Source: Pedosphaera sp.
GTDB taxonomy: Bacteria; Verrucomicrobiota; Verrucomicrobiia; Limisphaerales; Pedosphaeraceae
Reading direction: 5' to 3'
DNA: 64,000 bases
Assembly (NCBI GenBank): GCA_028293285.1
Contig: JAQGPC010000177.1
Span: 56,432 to 120,431 of the forward strand
The translations under genes and the position numbers were made by a program. This document shows, one piece after another, positions 8,440 to 15,884 of this stretch (positions within the stretch are counted from its first letter, which is position 1; each line of letters starts with the position of its first letter). The notes under the pieces are model-generated. The model did no database searches. It saw only the letters and a program-made list of their open reading frames with translations, and had not been told where the DNA came from.

Positions 8440-8879
8440 CATTGCTCGATCTTCCCGCGGTTAACGGTTCCCTGAACGCCCTCAGCGCGATTTTTCTAAC
8501 GGCAGGTTATGTTTTTATCCGGCGCAAGAACCAGGATGCGCATCGGAATTGCATGGTGGCGGCGCTGATAACTTCAACGCTTTTTCTGGCCTGTTATATT
8601 ACGTATCATGCTTACCTGGCCCACTTGCATCGGCCTGTAACGAAATTTGCGGATCCGGCATGGTTTCGTCCCATTTACCTGACGATTTTGCTGACACACA
8701 CACTTTTGGCGGTGATCATTCTACCAATGGTAATTATTACACTGGTATTGGCAATGAAGCGGCGGTTTGAATCACATCGGAAGATTGCGCGTTGGACGTG
8801 GCCGATCTGGATGTATGTATCGGTGACGGGGGTGGTAATTTATATGCTGCTTTATCAGATTTTTCCGCAACATCAGTAG
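8436..8879 (+). CDS. DUF420 membrane protein
   Basis: 147 residues, four hydrophobic helices (~12-28, 40-62, 80-103, 116-140). The pattern NALSAIFLTAGYVFIRR followed by HRNCMVAA and the His in YITYHAYLAHLH matches the DUF420 family, which is often encoded beside SCO and cytochrome oxidase genes. A role in oxidase assembly is suspected from the neighbourhood. Translation is coupled to the SCO gene. It ends just before a pair of hairpins that probably stop the transcript. Confidence 0.9.
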   Translation: MTLLDLPAVNGSLNALSAIFLTAGYVFIRRKNQDAHRNCMVAALITSTLFLACYITYHAYLAHLHRPVTKFADPAWFRPIYLTILLTHTLLAVIILPMVIITLVLAMKRRFESHRKIARWTWPIWMYVSVTGVVIYMLLYQIFPQHQ

Positions 8880-8940
8880 GACGAAAGGACTGTTTGGCGA
8901 GGCGTGGTTATTCTGCGTCCTAGGCGAAGATGATATTGAA

Positions 8941-8990
8941 GCGGCGTGAACGCCGCGCACCTTCGGAATGCGGCGGTCATAGACCGCCGC
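8941..8990. terminator. Two adjacent perfect hairpins between convergent genes
   Basis: GCGGCG-TGAA-CGCCGC (8941-8956) and GCGGCGGTC-ATA-GACCGCCGC (8970-8990) are perfect hairpins in tandem, separated by 13 bases. They lie between the converging DUF420 and YqeY genes and could act as a bidirectional terminator. No long T tract follows. The repeated GCGGCG core also suggests a dispersed palindromic repeat. Confidence 0.6.
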
Positions 8991-9000
8991 TACAAATAGA

Positions 9001-9447
9001 TCAGGGAAGTAATTTGCCAACCAAGGTGCTGACGGATTTTCCATCGGCTCGGCCGGCGGCTTTGGCTTGAACGGCCTTAATCACCGGGCCCATGTCTTTC
9101 TTGCTGGTCGCTCCGGTTTCCTGGATGGTTGCACGAACCAATTGCTCCAATTCCTCAGGTGAAAGGGGTTGAGGCAGGAACGTTTCCAGAACGGTAATTT
9201 CCTGCTTTTCCTTGGCAGCGAGTTCAGGGCGCCCACCTTTTTCAAATTGCTCAACGGAATCGCGGCGCTTCTTTACTTCCTTCTGCACGATGGTAATGAC
9301 TTCGGCATCAGGGAGGCTTTCGGTTTTACGCTCGATTTGAACGTAGCCGATGGTGGACTTTAACATGCGTAATGCGGAGAGGCGGTCGGCATCCCTGGCG
9401 AGCATGGCGGATTTGATTTCCTGGGAGAGTCGTTCCTGAAGAGTCAT
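9001..9447 (-). CDS. GatB/YqeY domain-containing protein
   Basis: 148 residues, full length for this family. The start TLQERLSQEIKSAMLARD, the DRLSALRMLKSTI segment and the C-terminal GPVIKAVQAKAAGRADGKSVS are typical of stand-alone YqeY proteins. These share the helical tail domain of GatB, the tRNA-dependent amidotransferase subunit. The exact biochemical role is not established; a tRNA-binding accessory role is usually assumed. The start is 2 bases after the stop of the UVR-motif gene (9450), so the two are probably cotranscribed. Confidence 0.93.
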   Translation of the reverse strand: MTLQERLSQEIKSAMLARDADRLSALRMLKSTIGYVQIERKTESLPDAEVITIVQKEVKKRRDSVEQFEKGGRPELAAKEKQEITVLETFLPQPLSPEELEQLVRATIQETGATSKKDMGPVIKAVQAKAAGRADGKSVSTLVGKLLP

Positions 9448-9449
9448 GA

Positions 9450-10211
9450 TTATTCGGTGGATTTTAGATTGCGCAACTCGTCGCGGACCTGGGCAGCACG
9501 TTCGTAATCTTCATTGTTGACGGCTTCGTTGAGGGCCTTCTCCAATTGCTCACGTTTGGTCAGCGGACGCTTGGCGGAAACTTCTTCCAGCCAATTTTTC
9601 AAGTAATGGACTTCGCTGCTTTGATCGGCCATTTCGTTGCGGGAATGTTCGCGATAGAATTCCTGGATTTGGGTCAACCCGGTATCGATGAACTGGATGG
9701 CGGCACTGTAATCATCGGCGCACAATGCCTGCCGTGCCTGGGCACGGGTTTGAATCAAAAGCAATTGCGGTTTGAACTGGGCGATGGACCAGATGAGATC
9801 TTCGGAATCGGCATGCTTTTTTACGAACTCGAAGACGGCGAGGTTGCGCTCGGTGTCGCGGACGACGGCATCGAAATCTTCAAGTTCAAGGAGGCAGATG
9901 TAACGATGATGATATTGCAATGCTTCCAGTTGGAGCTTGGCACAGTCCTCGGGTTTGAGGCGGAAGCCGGTATCGCTGCCTTCATTGGCGGCGAGATGCT
10001 TATAGAGCTTGGTCTGGTAGTAATCGTAAATAGAGGGATAGCCGAGGGGGTGCTTGCCATCGGGCCGGCCTTCGGCGTTCATTTGCAGGAGCCCGAGATC
10101 GACGCGTAATTGAATCTTAACGACGCCATCCTTGGCAGTGAATTTTCTAACCACCACCTGGCCGGGTTGATAATCCCAGTGTTCCAAGAGGTGAGAAATA
10201 TCGAAATTCAT
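9450..10211 (-). CDS. UvrB/UvrC-motif protein
   Basis: 253 residues from the ATG at 10211 (MNFDISHLLEHWDY); an ATG at 10232 adds seven residues and is less likely. The last ~35 residues (LTKREQLEKALNEAVNNED then YERAAQVRDELRNL) form a UVR motif, a helical hairpin used for protein-protein contact in UvrB, UvrC and ClpC-linked McsA. The rest is a helical protein without a recognised catalytic domain, starting with a beta-rich part at residues 1-60. It sits upstream of yqeY and is divergent from the methyltransferase gene. A regulatory or adaptor role is inferred only. Confidence 0.85.
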   Translation of the reverse strand: MNFDISHLLEHWDYQPGQVVVRKFTAKDGVVKIQLRVDLGLLQMNAEGRPDGKHPLGYPSIYDYYQTKLYKHLAANEGSDTGFRLKPEDCAKLQLEALQYHHRYICLLELEDFDAVVRDTERNLAVFEFVKKHADSEDLIWSIAQFKPQLLLIQTRAQARQALCADDYSAAIQFIDTGLTQIQEFYREHSRNEMADQSSEVHYLKNWLEEVSAKRPLTKREQLEKALNEAVNNEDYERAAQVRDELRNLKSTE

Positions 10212-10347
10212 GTCGCGAATATAATGTCGCATTCGGTCAAGTCAACGAAAGGAAAGAGCAATATTTGTAATGGCCCGGACGCAGCAGGTGCATGGGAGGC
10301 GGGCGACGGGGCTTGTTTTGCGGGGGCGGCTGCGGCAAGAATAACGC

Positions 10348-11337
10348 ATGTCATCGGTTGCAAATGTAGTCATTCACGCGAGTCAATTTCCCGAGGCGGT
10401 GCGGCGGGATTTGCTCACGTCATTGCGGACGCGCCAGGTTAATCACAAGTTTCATTACGATAGTGTCAAGCAGACGCAGAAATGGCTCGCTTTGCACCAG
10501 GCGTATTCGCCGTCGCGGACGGATGAAGATTGTGCGGAGACATATGATTTGAGCTTTGCCGGTGCGGTGAAACGGATCGATGCAGGGATGGTGCATCTGG
10601 TCGGGTTGGGCTGCGGAGGGGGACAGAAAGACACGAGGTTGTTGAGGTTGTTGAAGGGTGCGGGAAAGGGAGTTGTCTATACGCCATCGGACGTCAGTGT
10701 GGCGATGGTATTGGTGGCGCGGGAGGCGGCTTTGGCGGTGGTGCCAGAGAGCGATTGTCATCCGTTGGTGTGCGATATGACTTCGGCGACGGATCTGGCA
10801 GGCGTGATTGATGGACAGGCGGAGGCGGGGACTGCGCGGTTGATTACTTTCTTTGGCATGATACCGAACTTCGAGCCGCAAATGATATTGTCGCGGCTGG
10901 TGGGATTGATGCGCCCGAAGGATTGGTTGTTGTTCAGTGCGAATCTTGCGCCGGGGGATGATTATGCGGCGGGAGTGCAGCGTATCCTGCCGCTGTATGA
11001 CAATGAGCTTACAAAGGAGTGGTTGATTACATTTTTATTGGACTTGGGAGTGGAGCAGGGCGATGGGGAATTGAAATTTACGGTGGAGGTTGATCCGGGT
11101 GGCAGCGGGTTGATCCGGGTGGCGGCTTATTTTCATTTTAAAAAGGAGCGAGATATCCGAGTGGATGAGGAACGGTTTGTGTTTAAAGAAGGGGATAGTA
11201 TCCGGCTCTTTTTTTCTTATCGGCATACGCCGGAGCGGGTGCGGACGTTGTTAGGGCAGCATGGTGTCGAGGTATTGGAGCAGTGGATTACGAAGTCGGA
11301 GGAGGAAGGGGTTTTTCTTTGTCGGCGGAAGGGGTGA
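10348..11337 (+). CDS. EgtD-like SAM-dependent methyltransferase
   Basis: 329 residues. The N-terminal segment with KFHYDSVKQTQKWLALHQ and the SAM-binding motif VHLVGLGCGGGQKDTRLL resemble the histidine N-alpha-methyltransferase (EgtD, DUF2260) family. A YTPSDVSVAMV segment corresponds to the acidic/Ser loop after motif I. C-terminal residues from ~225 carry PGDDYAAGVQRILPLYDNELT, as in that family. No EgtB-like sulfoxide synthase gene is in the window, so ergothioneine synthesis is not supported locally and the substrate is uncertain. Confidence 0.75.
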   Translation: MSSVANVVIHASQFPEAVRRDLLTSLRTRQVNHKFHYDSVKQTQKWLALHQAYSPSRTDEDCAETYDLSFAGAVKRIDAGMVHLVGLGCGGGQKDTRLLRLLKGAGKGVVYTPSDVSVAMVLVAREAALAVVPESDCHPLVCDMTSATDLAGVIDGQAEAGTARLITFFGMIPNFEPQMILSRLVGLMRPKDWLLFSANLAPGDDYAAGVQRILPLYDNELTKEWLITFLLDLGVEQGDGELKFTVEVDPGGSGLIRVAAYFHFKKERDIRVDEERFVFKEGDSIRLFFSYRHTPERVRTLLGQHGVEVLEQWITKSEEEGVFLCRRKG

Positions 11338-11397
11338 GGACGGGGGGAGATGCTCGCGGGGCTCGCACCGACTGCGTCGGTAAAGTGATTTATTGTG

Positions 11398-11480
11398 GGT
11401 GCAGGTTACCCAGGGCGTTGCCTTGGGCTTTATTATTGCGCGCTTTCAGCGCTTTAGAACTAAAGGCCAGAAAGGTGACG
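11398..11480. repeat. Dispersed-repeat-like segment
   Basis: The stretch with AGGTTACCCAGGGCG reads on the minus strand as KAQGNALGNLHP, a phrase I recall from short spurious ORFs that recur in planctomycete and verrucomicrobial genomes. This suggests a dispersed non-coding repeat. Nothing else in 11338-11517 looks like a gene. Confidence 0.4.
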
Positions 11481-11517
11481 AAGTTTTTTGAGCGTAAGTT
11501 GGACAACTATCATCGAA

Positions 11518-11539
11518 GCGGTCCCGCATGCGGGACCGC
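11518..11539. terminator. Perfect 22-bp palindrome between convergent genes
   Basis: GCGGTCCCGC-AT-GCGGGACCGC is a perfect palindrome with a 10-bp stem. It lies between the methyltransferase gene (+) and the dihydropteroate-synthase-like gene (-). It may serve as a bidirectional terminator or be part of a dispersed repeat. Confidence 0.55.
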
Positions 11540-11589
11540 GCTCCTTTAAAACGCATTTGCGCGGTCGGGATTAAATTGTGCGTCGCGGG

Positions 11590-12477
11590 CTAAAAGACTT
11601 TTAAGGTGTCGAGCACGGCTTTGATGCGGGGGACTTCGTGGGTGCGGAAGAGATCGGTTTTTCCCAAGGCGGCGAGGACGGCAAAGAATGGTTCGGCGCA
11701 GCGGACTTCGTCGCCGAAATATTCGAAGGCGTGGGGCAGGGCGTGACAGGTAGGGAAGCCGAGTTCGCGGAGGCGGAAGGTGTTCAGAAAAGTGGTCATC
11801 TGGTGACGGACGCGGACGGCGCTGTCCTGCAGGTTGCGATAGTAAAAACCGAGGCCGGGATCGATGAAGATTTTTTCGACGCCGTTGCGGATGGCGATTT
11901 CAATTTGGCGCGCGAAATATTCTTTCATCATGGCGGTGGGATCGGCGTTTAGATCGAAGTCGCCGACTTCGCGGACGTTGGCCCCCTGCACGTAGCAGAT
12001 GATGACGGCGGCATCGTGTGCGGCGACCATGCGGAAGAGTTCATCGCTGCGGTCGGTGCCGGTGAGATTCAGAATGTTCGCACCGGCTTCAAGGCAGGCG
12101 CGGGTGACGGCGGGTTGATAGGTTTCGACGGAGACGAGGATGTTGGCAGCGCGGAGTTCTTGGATGACGGGGAGCAGGCGGCTGTTTTGATTGGCTTCAT
12201 CAACACGCGCGGCGTGGGCGAGGCTGGATTCGGCACCGATATCAATGATCTGCGCACCCTGGGCGTGGAGGATTTTGCCGCGTTGGACGGCGCTTTCGGC
12301 GGAGAGGCAAACACTTTCGCGATACCAGGAATCGGGGGAGAGATTGATGACTCCCATGATGGCGGGTTGCGAATTGAAAGCGAAGGGTTGGTTGCCGATG
12401 GAAAATTCCTTGACGCGGACCTGGGCGGCGGAATGGTTTTTATCGAGGAGTTCAGCGAGTATTTCGAGAGTGAGCAT
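11590..12477 (-). CDS. Dihydropteroate-synthase-like pterin-binding protein
   Basis: 295 residues with a TIM-barrel pattern of the FolP/pterin-binding family: MGVINLSPDSWYRES (usual form MGV-NVTPDSF), GAQIIDIGAESS (usual GADIIDVGGES), FIDPGLGFYY (usual DPGIGF) and the C-terminal RTHEVPRIKAVL (usual R-x-H-D-V). It lacks the FSDGG and SRKSF signatures of true FolP, so it may not be the housekeeping folate enzyme and its substrate is uncertain. An N-terminal ~30 residues are extra. It starts 10 bases downstream of the tRNA-Arg 3' end on the same strand, so the two may be cotranscribed. Confidence 0.8.
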   Translation of the reverse strand: MLTLEILAELLDKNHSAAQVRVKEFSIGNQPFAFNSQPAIMGVINLSPDSWYRESVCLSAESAVQRGKILHAQGAQIIDIGAESSLAHAARVDEANQNSRLLPVIQELRAANILVSVETYQPAVTRACLEAGANILNLTGTDRSDELFRMVAAHDAAVIICYVQGANVREVGDFDLNADPTAMMKEYFARQIEIAIRNGVEKIFIDPGLGFYYRNLQDSAVRVRHQMTTFLNTFRLRELGFPTCHALPHAFEYFGDEVRCAEPFFAVLAALGKTDLFRTHEVPRIKAVLDTLKVF

Positions 12478-12487
12478 TTTTGATGAA

Positions 12488-12564
12488 TGGTGCGCCCGGT
12501 GCGATTCGAACGCACGACCACCGGCTTAGAAGGCAGGTGCTCTATCCAACTGAGCTACGGGCGC
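12488..12564 (-). tRNA. tRNA-Arg (anticodon UCU)
   Basis: On the minus strand the acceptor GCGCCCG pairs with CGGGCGC, the D arm is GCTC-AGTTGGATA-GAGC, the anticodon loop is CTTCTAA (UCU at positions 34-36), the T arm is GTGCG-TTCGAAT-CGCAC, and CCA is encoded. The anticodon stem CCTGC/GCCGG has one mismatch (U29 opposite C41). The 77-base length includes CCA. Confidence 0.95.
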
Positions 12565-12637
12565 ACTGATTGATTAACAAGCACTTACGTATGCAAGCGC
12601 AAGTTATAAATTTGATACTGAATATGATACTGCCAGT

Positions 12638-12913
12638 ATGAAAGAGGGACAACAAGAGACAAAATCGAACTGGCAAAGGACTCAGTTTTCAAATTTGATT
12701 CGCTATGTTCCATCGGGCATTTACTTCGCACGATTTAAAGTCCGGGGCAAGCTGATTCGCCAAAGCCTAAAAACTGACCAACTGACCGTAGCCGTCATTG
12801 AGCAGGGCAAGGGCGCGGTTGGCAAATTACTCACCGAGACCAGCCTGGCATCGATGAGCCGGCCAAGACCGCTTCCCTCTCTATTCGGAAATGATTTTTG
12901 GCAACCGTTCTAA
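12638..12913 (+). pseudogene. N-terminal remnant of a tyrosine recombinase (phage-type integrase)
   Basis: 91 residues. The segment FSNLIRYVPSGIYFARF followed by RGKLIRQSLKTDQLTVA matches the N-terminal DNA-binding (SAM-like) start of verrucomicrobial tyrosine recombinases (pattern 'NL-RY-PSGIYFAR-RV-GKLIR-SL-T--LT-A'). After residue ~52 the family pattern stops, and the catalytic Arg-His-Arg-Tyr half is absent. It lies 73 bases from the 5' end of tRNA-Arg. This suggests a decayed integrative element or integrase left beside a tRNA. It is unlikely to make an active protein. Confidence 0.75.
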
Positions 12914-12980
12914 CGCAGAGACTTCACGCCACCTACAAATAGTCAAACGCTCTGCCACGGAATCACGCTGCTGATAACAG

Positions 12981-14249
12981 TTAGCGCGTCTGTGCAGCGC
13001 GTCGCTCCGAATAGTGCGCTTCCAACCCGTCGAGGTTTCTTCGAGCCGTCTCGAGTTCCCCTTTAAATACCGTCTCAGTAACAGCATCTAACTGAGCGTT
13101 CAACGTGAGATCAGTTGGCACCGCAGTGCGAAGTTTGTAAATGCGAAAAGGAATGGTGAGATCATTTGTGCCAAATGAGAAACTAGAGTCGAGGTACTGC
13201 CGCCGCTGTTCCTGAACGATGCCAAGATCTCGGAATCCGTATTCCACTGTTGGCTCAATCATCGTGCCCTCTTCAAAATCATTCCAAGTTACGATCTGAA
13301 CCATGGTTGAGGCGTTTGTCAGCGCGCGTGAAAGGGTCTCGCGAAAAGTTCGTCCCTTCCGATCGCCCAAGTACCCGATATAATTCCGCACACCGGCAGA
13401 TTGATAAATATCATGAAACCGGGGAAAAGCGCTGCTGATGGATGCGGGCCAACTGCCTGCACGCTCCTCGAAACGGTCGAAATAATTCTGCAACGCCGAG
13501 ACGGACAAAACTCCCCGAGACCCCGGTGACAGACTCAGCCACATGGGCGGCCAACTGAAGCCACCGACGCCTGCCGAAACCCGATAGTCTTCAGTGAAGA
13601 AAGCGGGCTGATTCGTGGCCTTCAACGCCGAGAATATTTGCTCCCACTGTCCGGTGCCTTTGAAGTATTGCGGCCCGAAATTCAACAGGACGGGCCGCCC
13701 GGCCTGTCGCAGGTAACATGAGTCCGTAAAGAAGTTTGTTTCCGCGTAAAGGAGCGTTTGCTGCGCATGAGCGATTGCATTCGATGAAGTCAGCCGCCCT
13801 TGTGCAACCTGTCCTTGGATCACTTGATCTTCGAAACACAGCGCGAACTTCAGGCCCGCTCTGCGCACCGCTTTGAACAATGCCTTCGTGCGCTCATTGT
13901 TCGCAGCATAATCGAGGTAATCGTCCGCACCATGCCAATCCACAATTACGCCGTCAATTCCGGCCAACTTGATCAGGAGTAGGTGATATTCGAGCACATT
14001 GGGATCCGCAGAATCATACGGACCGATGAGGGGGTGATACCAAGAGGCAATCTGTCGTTGCGCGGTCGCGTCAATATGATCGGGGTTGAAATGCTCCATG
14101 GTCCAATGCCAACCCCATTGATCACTGAAAGGTTTCGCGACAAACCACGGTCGGTAATGCACCAGCAAAGGCTTGGAGGCTGCGTAAGCAACGACAGAGT
14201 GCAGTGCGAAGAGCAGCGTGACAGCCGCCAGTTGCCGCGAAAGTTTCAT
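12981..14249 (-). CDS. Secreted glycoside hydrolase, GH71/GH99-like
   Basis: 422 residues from ATG 14249, which gives a clean signal peptide (LAAVTLLFALHSVVAYAA). A frame opening at 14312 would add 21 unlikely residues. The mature start KPLLVHYRPWFV, then GIDGVIVDWHGADDY, ALCFEDQVI and the late VTWNDFEEGTMIEPT, is the pattern of GH99/GH71-like TIM-barrel proteins (compare WNEW-EG--IEP). The acidic residues in the last motif are candidates for the active site. GH71 members cleave alpha-1,3-glucan and GH99 members cleave alpha-mannosides, so the substrate is open. It is the first gene of the polysaccharide locus and adjoins a pseudopilin-like gene. Confidence 0.8.
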   Translation of the reverse strand: MKLSRQLAAVTLLFALHSVVAYAASKPLLVHYRPWFVAKPFSDQWGWHWTMEHFNPDHIDATAQRQIASWYHPLIGPYDSADPNVLEYHLLLIKLAGIDGVIVDWHGADDYLDYAANNERTKALFKAVRRAGLKFALCFEDQVIQGQVAQGRLTSSNAIAHAQQTLLYAETNFFTDSCYLRQAGRPVLLNFGPQYFKGTGQWEQIFSALKATNQPAFFTEDYRVSAGVGGFSWPPMWLSLSPGSRGVLSVSALQNYFDRFEERAGSWPASISSAFPRFHDIYQSAGVRNYIGYLGDRKGRTFRETLSRALTNASTMVQIVTWNDFEEGTMIEPTVEYGFRDLGIVQEQRRQYLDSSFSFGTNDLTIPFRIYKLRTAVPTDLTLNAQLDAVTETVFKGELETARRNLDGLEAHYSERRAAQTR

Positions 14250-14327
14250 GCGCCAAGTCTTGCAACCAGAGGTTTCACCAGTCAATTCCGAAACCAATCT
14301 TGCCCGATCCAAACCGGGTCGTTCGCA

Positions 14328-15197
14328 CTATTTCTGACTGGGGGTATGCGTAGCGAGCCAGGCCAAATCGGCATTCGCCGTGACACTGACGCGTTGCACC
14401 ATTGTGTAGGTGACTGGCCGCAAAGTCTCTGAAGTCTTCCATTTGTGGATCTCAGCATGGCCATCTGCGAAAGCCATGCCGCAGGCATTATTGTGGTTGC
14501 CTGAAGGAAGCTCCGTGAACTGACCCGTCCCATTGGTCGCTCCAGCGTCGGTGTAGAGAATTGTGTCGTCCATGCTGTCAGGATGCTCATCAGTGAATAC
14601 CCAACTGTCTGATGGGCCTGGAAGGATCAGTTCTGTGCTTTTGGTTGCCCACCAATACGAGGCACTGAATGGAAATCCCGTGTACTTGACGCCCCCGCCG
14701 ACGGCACCGTTCATCGCGACGCTGCGAATGCGCTGATCAAAACCTGCCGACCGTTGAGCGGGGCTGAGGTACTTATCCGTCGGACACCGATAGATCTTGA
14801 CGGCGCTTGCGGCATAAGTGCCGAGCAGAGCATTGGCTTCGTCTGTCAAATTCAAAGTATTGGTGTTTTGTGGGTTTGCGTTCCAAGTCAGGATTCCATA
14901 AGCCCAGGAAGGCACTGAAGGGGTGGCAAGTTGAGGCCAATCCTGATTGAGCACCAGTTTTTCGCTGTTATCTCCCGCATACATTATCCAAGCCAAGCCG
15001 AGTTGCTTCTTATTGTTCATACACGCAATCGCTTGGGCGCGCTCTTTGGCCTTGCTCAGCGCCGGAAGGAGCATCGCTGCCAGGATGGCAATGATTGCGA
15101 TGACGACCAGCAATTCGATAAGCGTAAATGCAGTCACTTTTCGCCGACGTTGCTTGACGGCCAAACTCGGGTTGGACTGACCATGGGATGTGTTCAT
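14328..15197 (-). CDS. Pseudopilin-like protein with N-terminal methylation motif and H-X9-DG tail
   Basis: 289 residues. A basic leader (KQRRRKVTA) is followed by [19 protein letters not shown], the type IV prepilin cleavage/methylation motif, and a long hydrophobic helix. The segment after it ([19 protein letters not shown]) and the late [11 protein letters not shown] are typical of the DUF1559/H-X9-DG family, very abundant in Planctomycetes and Verrucomicrobia. These proteins are thought to be cell-surface or pseudopilus-associated; their role is unknown. One copy of the locus palindrome lies 33 bases upstream of its start. Confidence 0.88.
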   Translation of the reverse strand: MNTSHGQSNPSLAVKQRRRKVTAFTLIELLVVIAIIAILAAMLLPALSKAKERAQAIACMNNKKQLGLAWIMYAGDNSEKLVLNQDWPQLATPSVPSWAYGILTWNANPQNTNTLNLTDEANALLGTYAASAVKIYRCPTDKYLSPAQRSAGFDQRIRSVAMNGAVGGGVKYTGFPFSASYWWATKSTELILPGPSDSWVFTDEHPDSMDDTILYTDAGATNGTGQFTELPSGNHNNACGMAFADGHAEIHKWKTSETLRPVTYTMVQRVSVTANADLAWLATHTPSQK

Positions 15198-15230
15198 ATC
15201 CCTATTTTAGGGCCGGGCTTGCGACTCAAC

Positions 15231-15250
15231 AGTCCCATGAATTGGGGACG
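15231..15250 (-). promoter_or_regulatory. Locus palindrome copy 1
   Basis: On the plus strand AGTCCCATGAATTGGGGACG, with arms GTCCC and GGGAC. It lies 33 bases upstream of the pseudopilin-like gene at 14328-15197, with the GTCCC-CC end distal and TTCATGGGACT proximal to the gene when read in its direction. Confidence 0.6.
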
Positions 15251-15260
15251 CGAGAGATTT

Positions 15261-15884
15261 TCAACGCCGCATGTATTTTACCACTGCTTCAGTACGGGAC
15301 TGAACGTGCAGTTTCTGATAGACTCGTTTGAGGTGCGTACGGATAGTTTCGATGCTAATACCCAAATCGCAGGCGATGGCTTTGTAGGTCATGCCTTTGG
15401 CCAAACAGTCCAAGACATTTTGTTCCCTCGGCGATAGGTGGGCTTCGGTGGGTGAGGCCGGTGCCGACTTCTGAAATGACGCCACAACCTTCCTTGCGAT
15501 GGAACTCGACATCGCAGAACCACCCGCGTGGACGTCGCGGATGGCCTCAAGCAATTTCGCCGGCTCAGCGCGTTTGAGAATATAACCGTTTGCCCCTGCT
15601 GAAAGTGCTCGGAAGATTTTGTCGGTATCCTCGTACACCGTCAGCATGACAATCTGCATTTCCGGCGTTTCAGCCTTCAAACGCGCGGCGCACTCGATGC
15701 CGTCCATGCCGGCCATGTTGATGTCCATCAATATCACATCCGGTTTTTCAACCGGAAGGTGCTTCAGCGCCTCCGCCGCGCTTCCGTAGGCGCTTATACA
15801 TCGGAATTCCGGGGTGCCCTTTAGAAATGTCGTGATGGACTCGCGCAACTTCTGATTGTCGTCAACGATGGATACCGTGATCAT
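15261..15884 (-). CDS. NarL/LuxR-family response regulator
   Basis: 207 residues. The receiver domain (1-~120) has DD at 8-9, the phospho-acceptor Asp54 (ILMDINM), Thr in MLTVYE and Lys in YILKRA. The LuxR-type helix-turn-helix is at ~145-205 (LSPREQNVLDCLAKG, then TYKAIACDLGISIETIRTH). The start overlaps the stop of the upstream sensor kinase (ATGA), so they form a two-component pair. It is likely the transcriptional regulator of the surrounding secreted-glycan locus; this is inferred from adjacency. Confidence 0.95.
   Translation of the reverse strand: MITVSIVDDNQKLRESITTFLKGTPEFRCISAYGSAAEALKHLPVEKPDVILMDINMAGMDGIECAARLKAETPEMQIVMLTVYEDTDKIFRALSAGANGYILKRAEPAKLLEAIRDVHAGGSAMSSSIARKVVASFQKSAPASPTEAHLSPREQNVLDCLAKGMTYKAIACDLGISIETIRTHLKRVYQKLHVQSRTEAVVKYMRR

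Noticed and set aside
11590..12477. Naming this gene folP
   Set aside because: FSDGG and SRK signatures of true dihydropteroate synthase are missing, so only family-level naming is safe.
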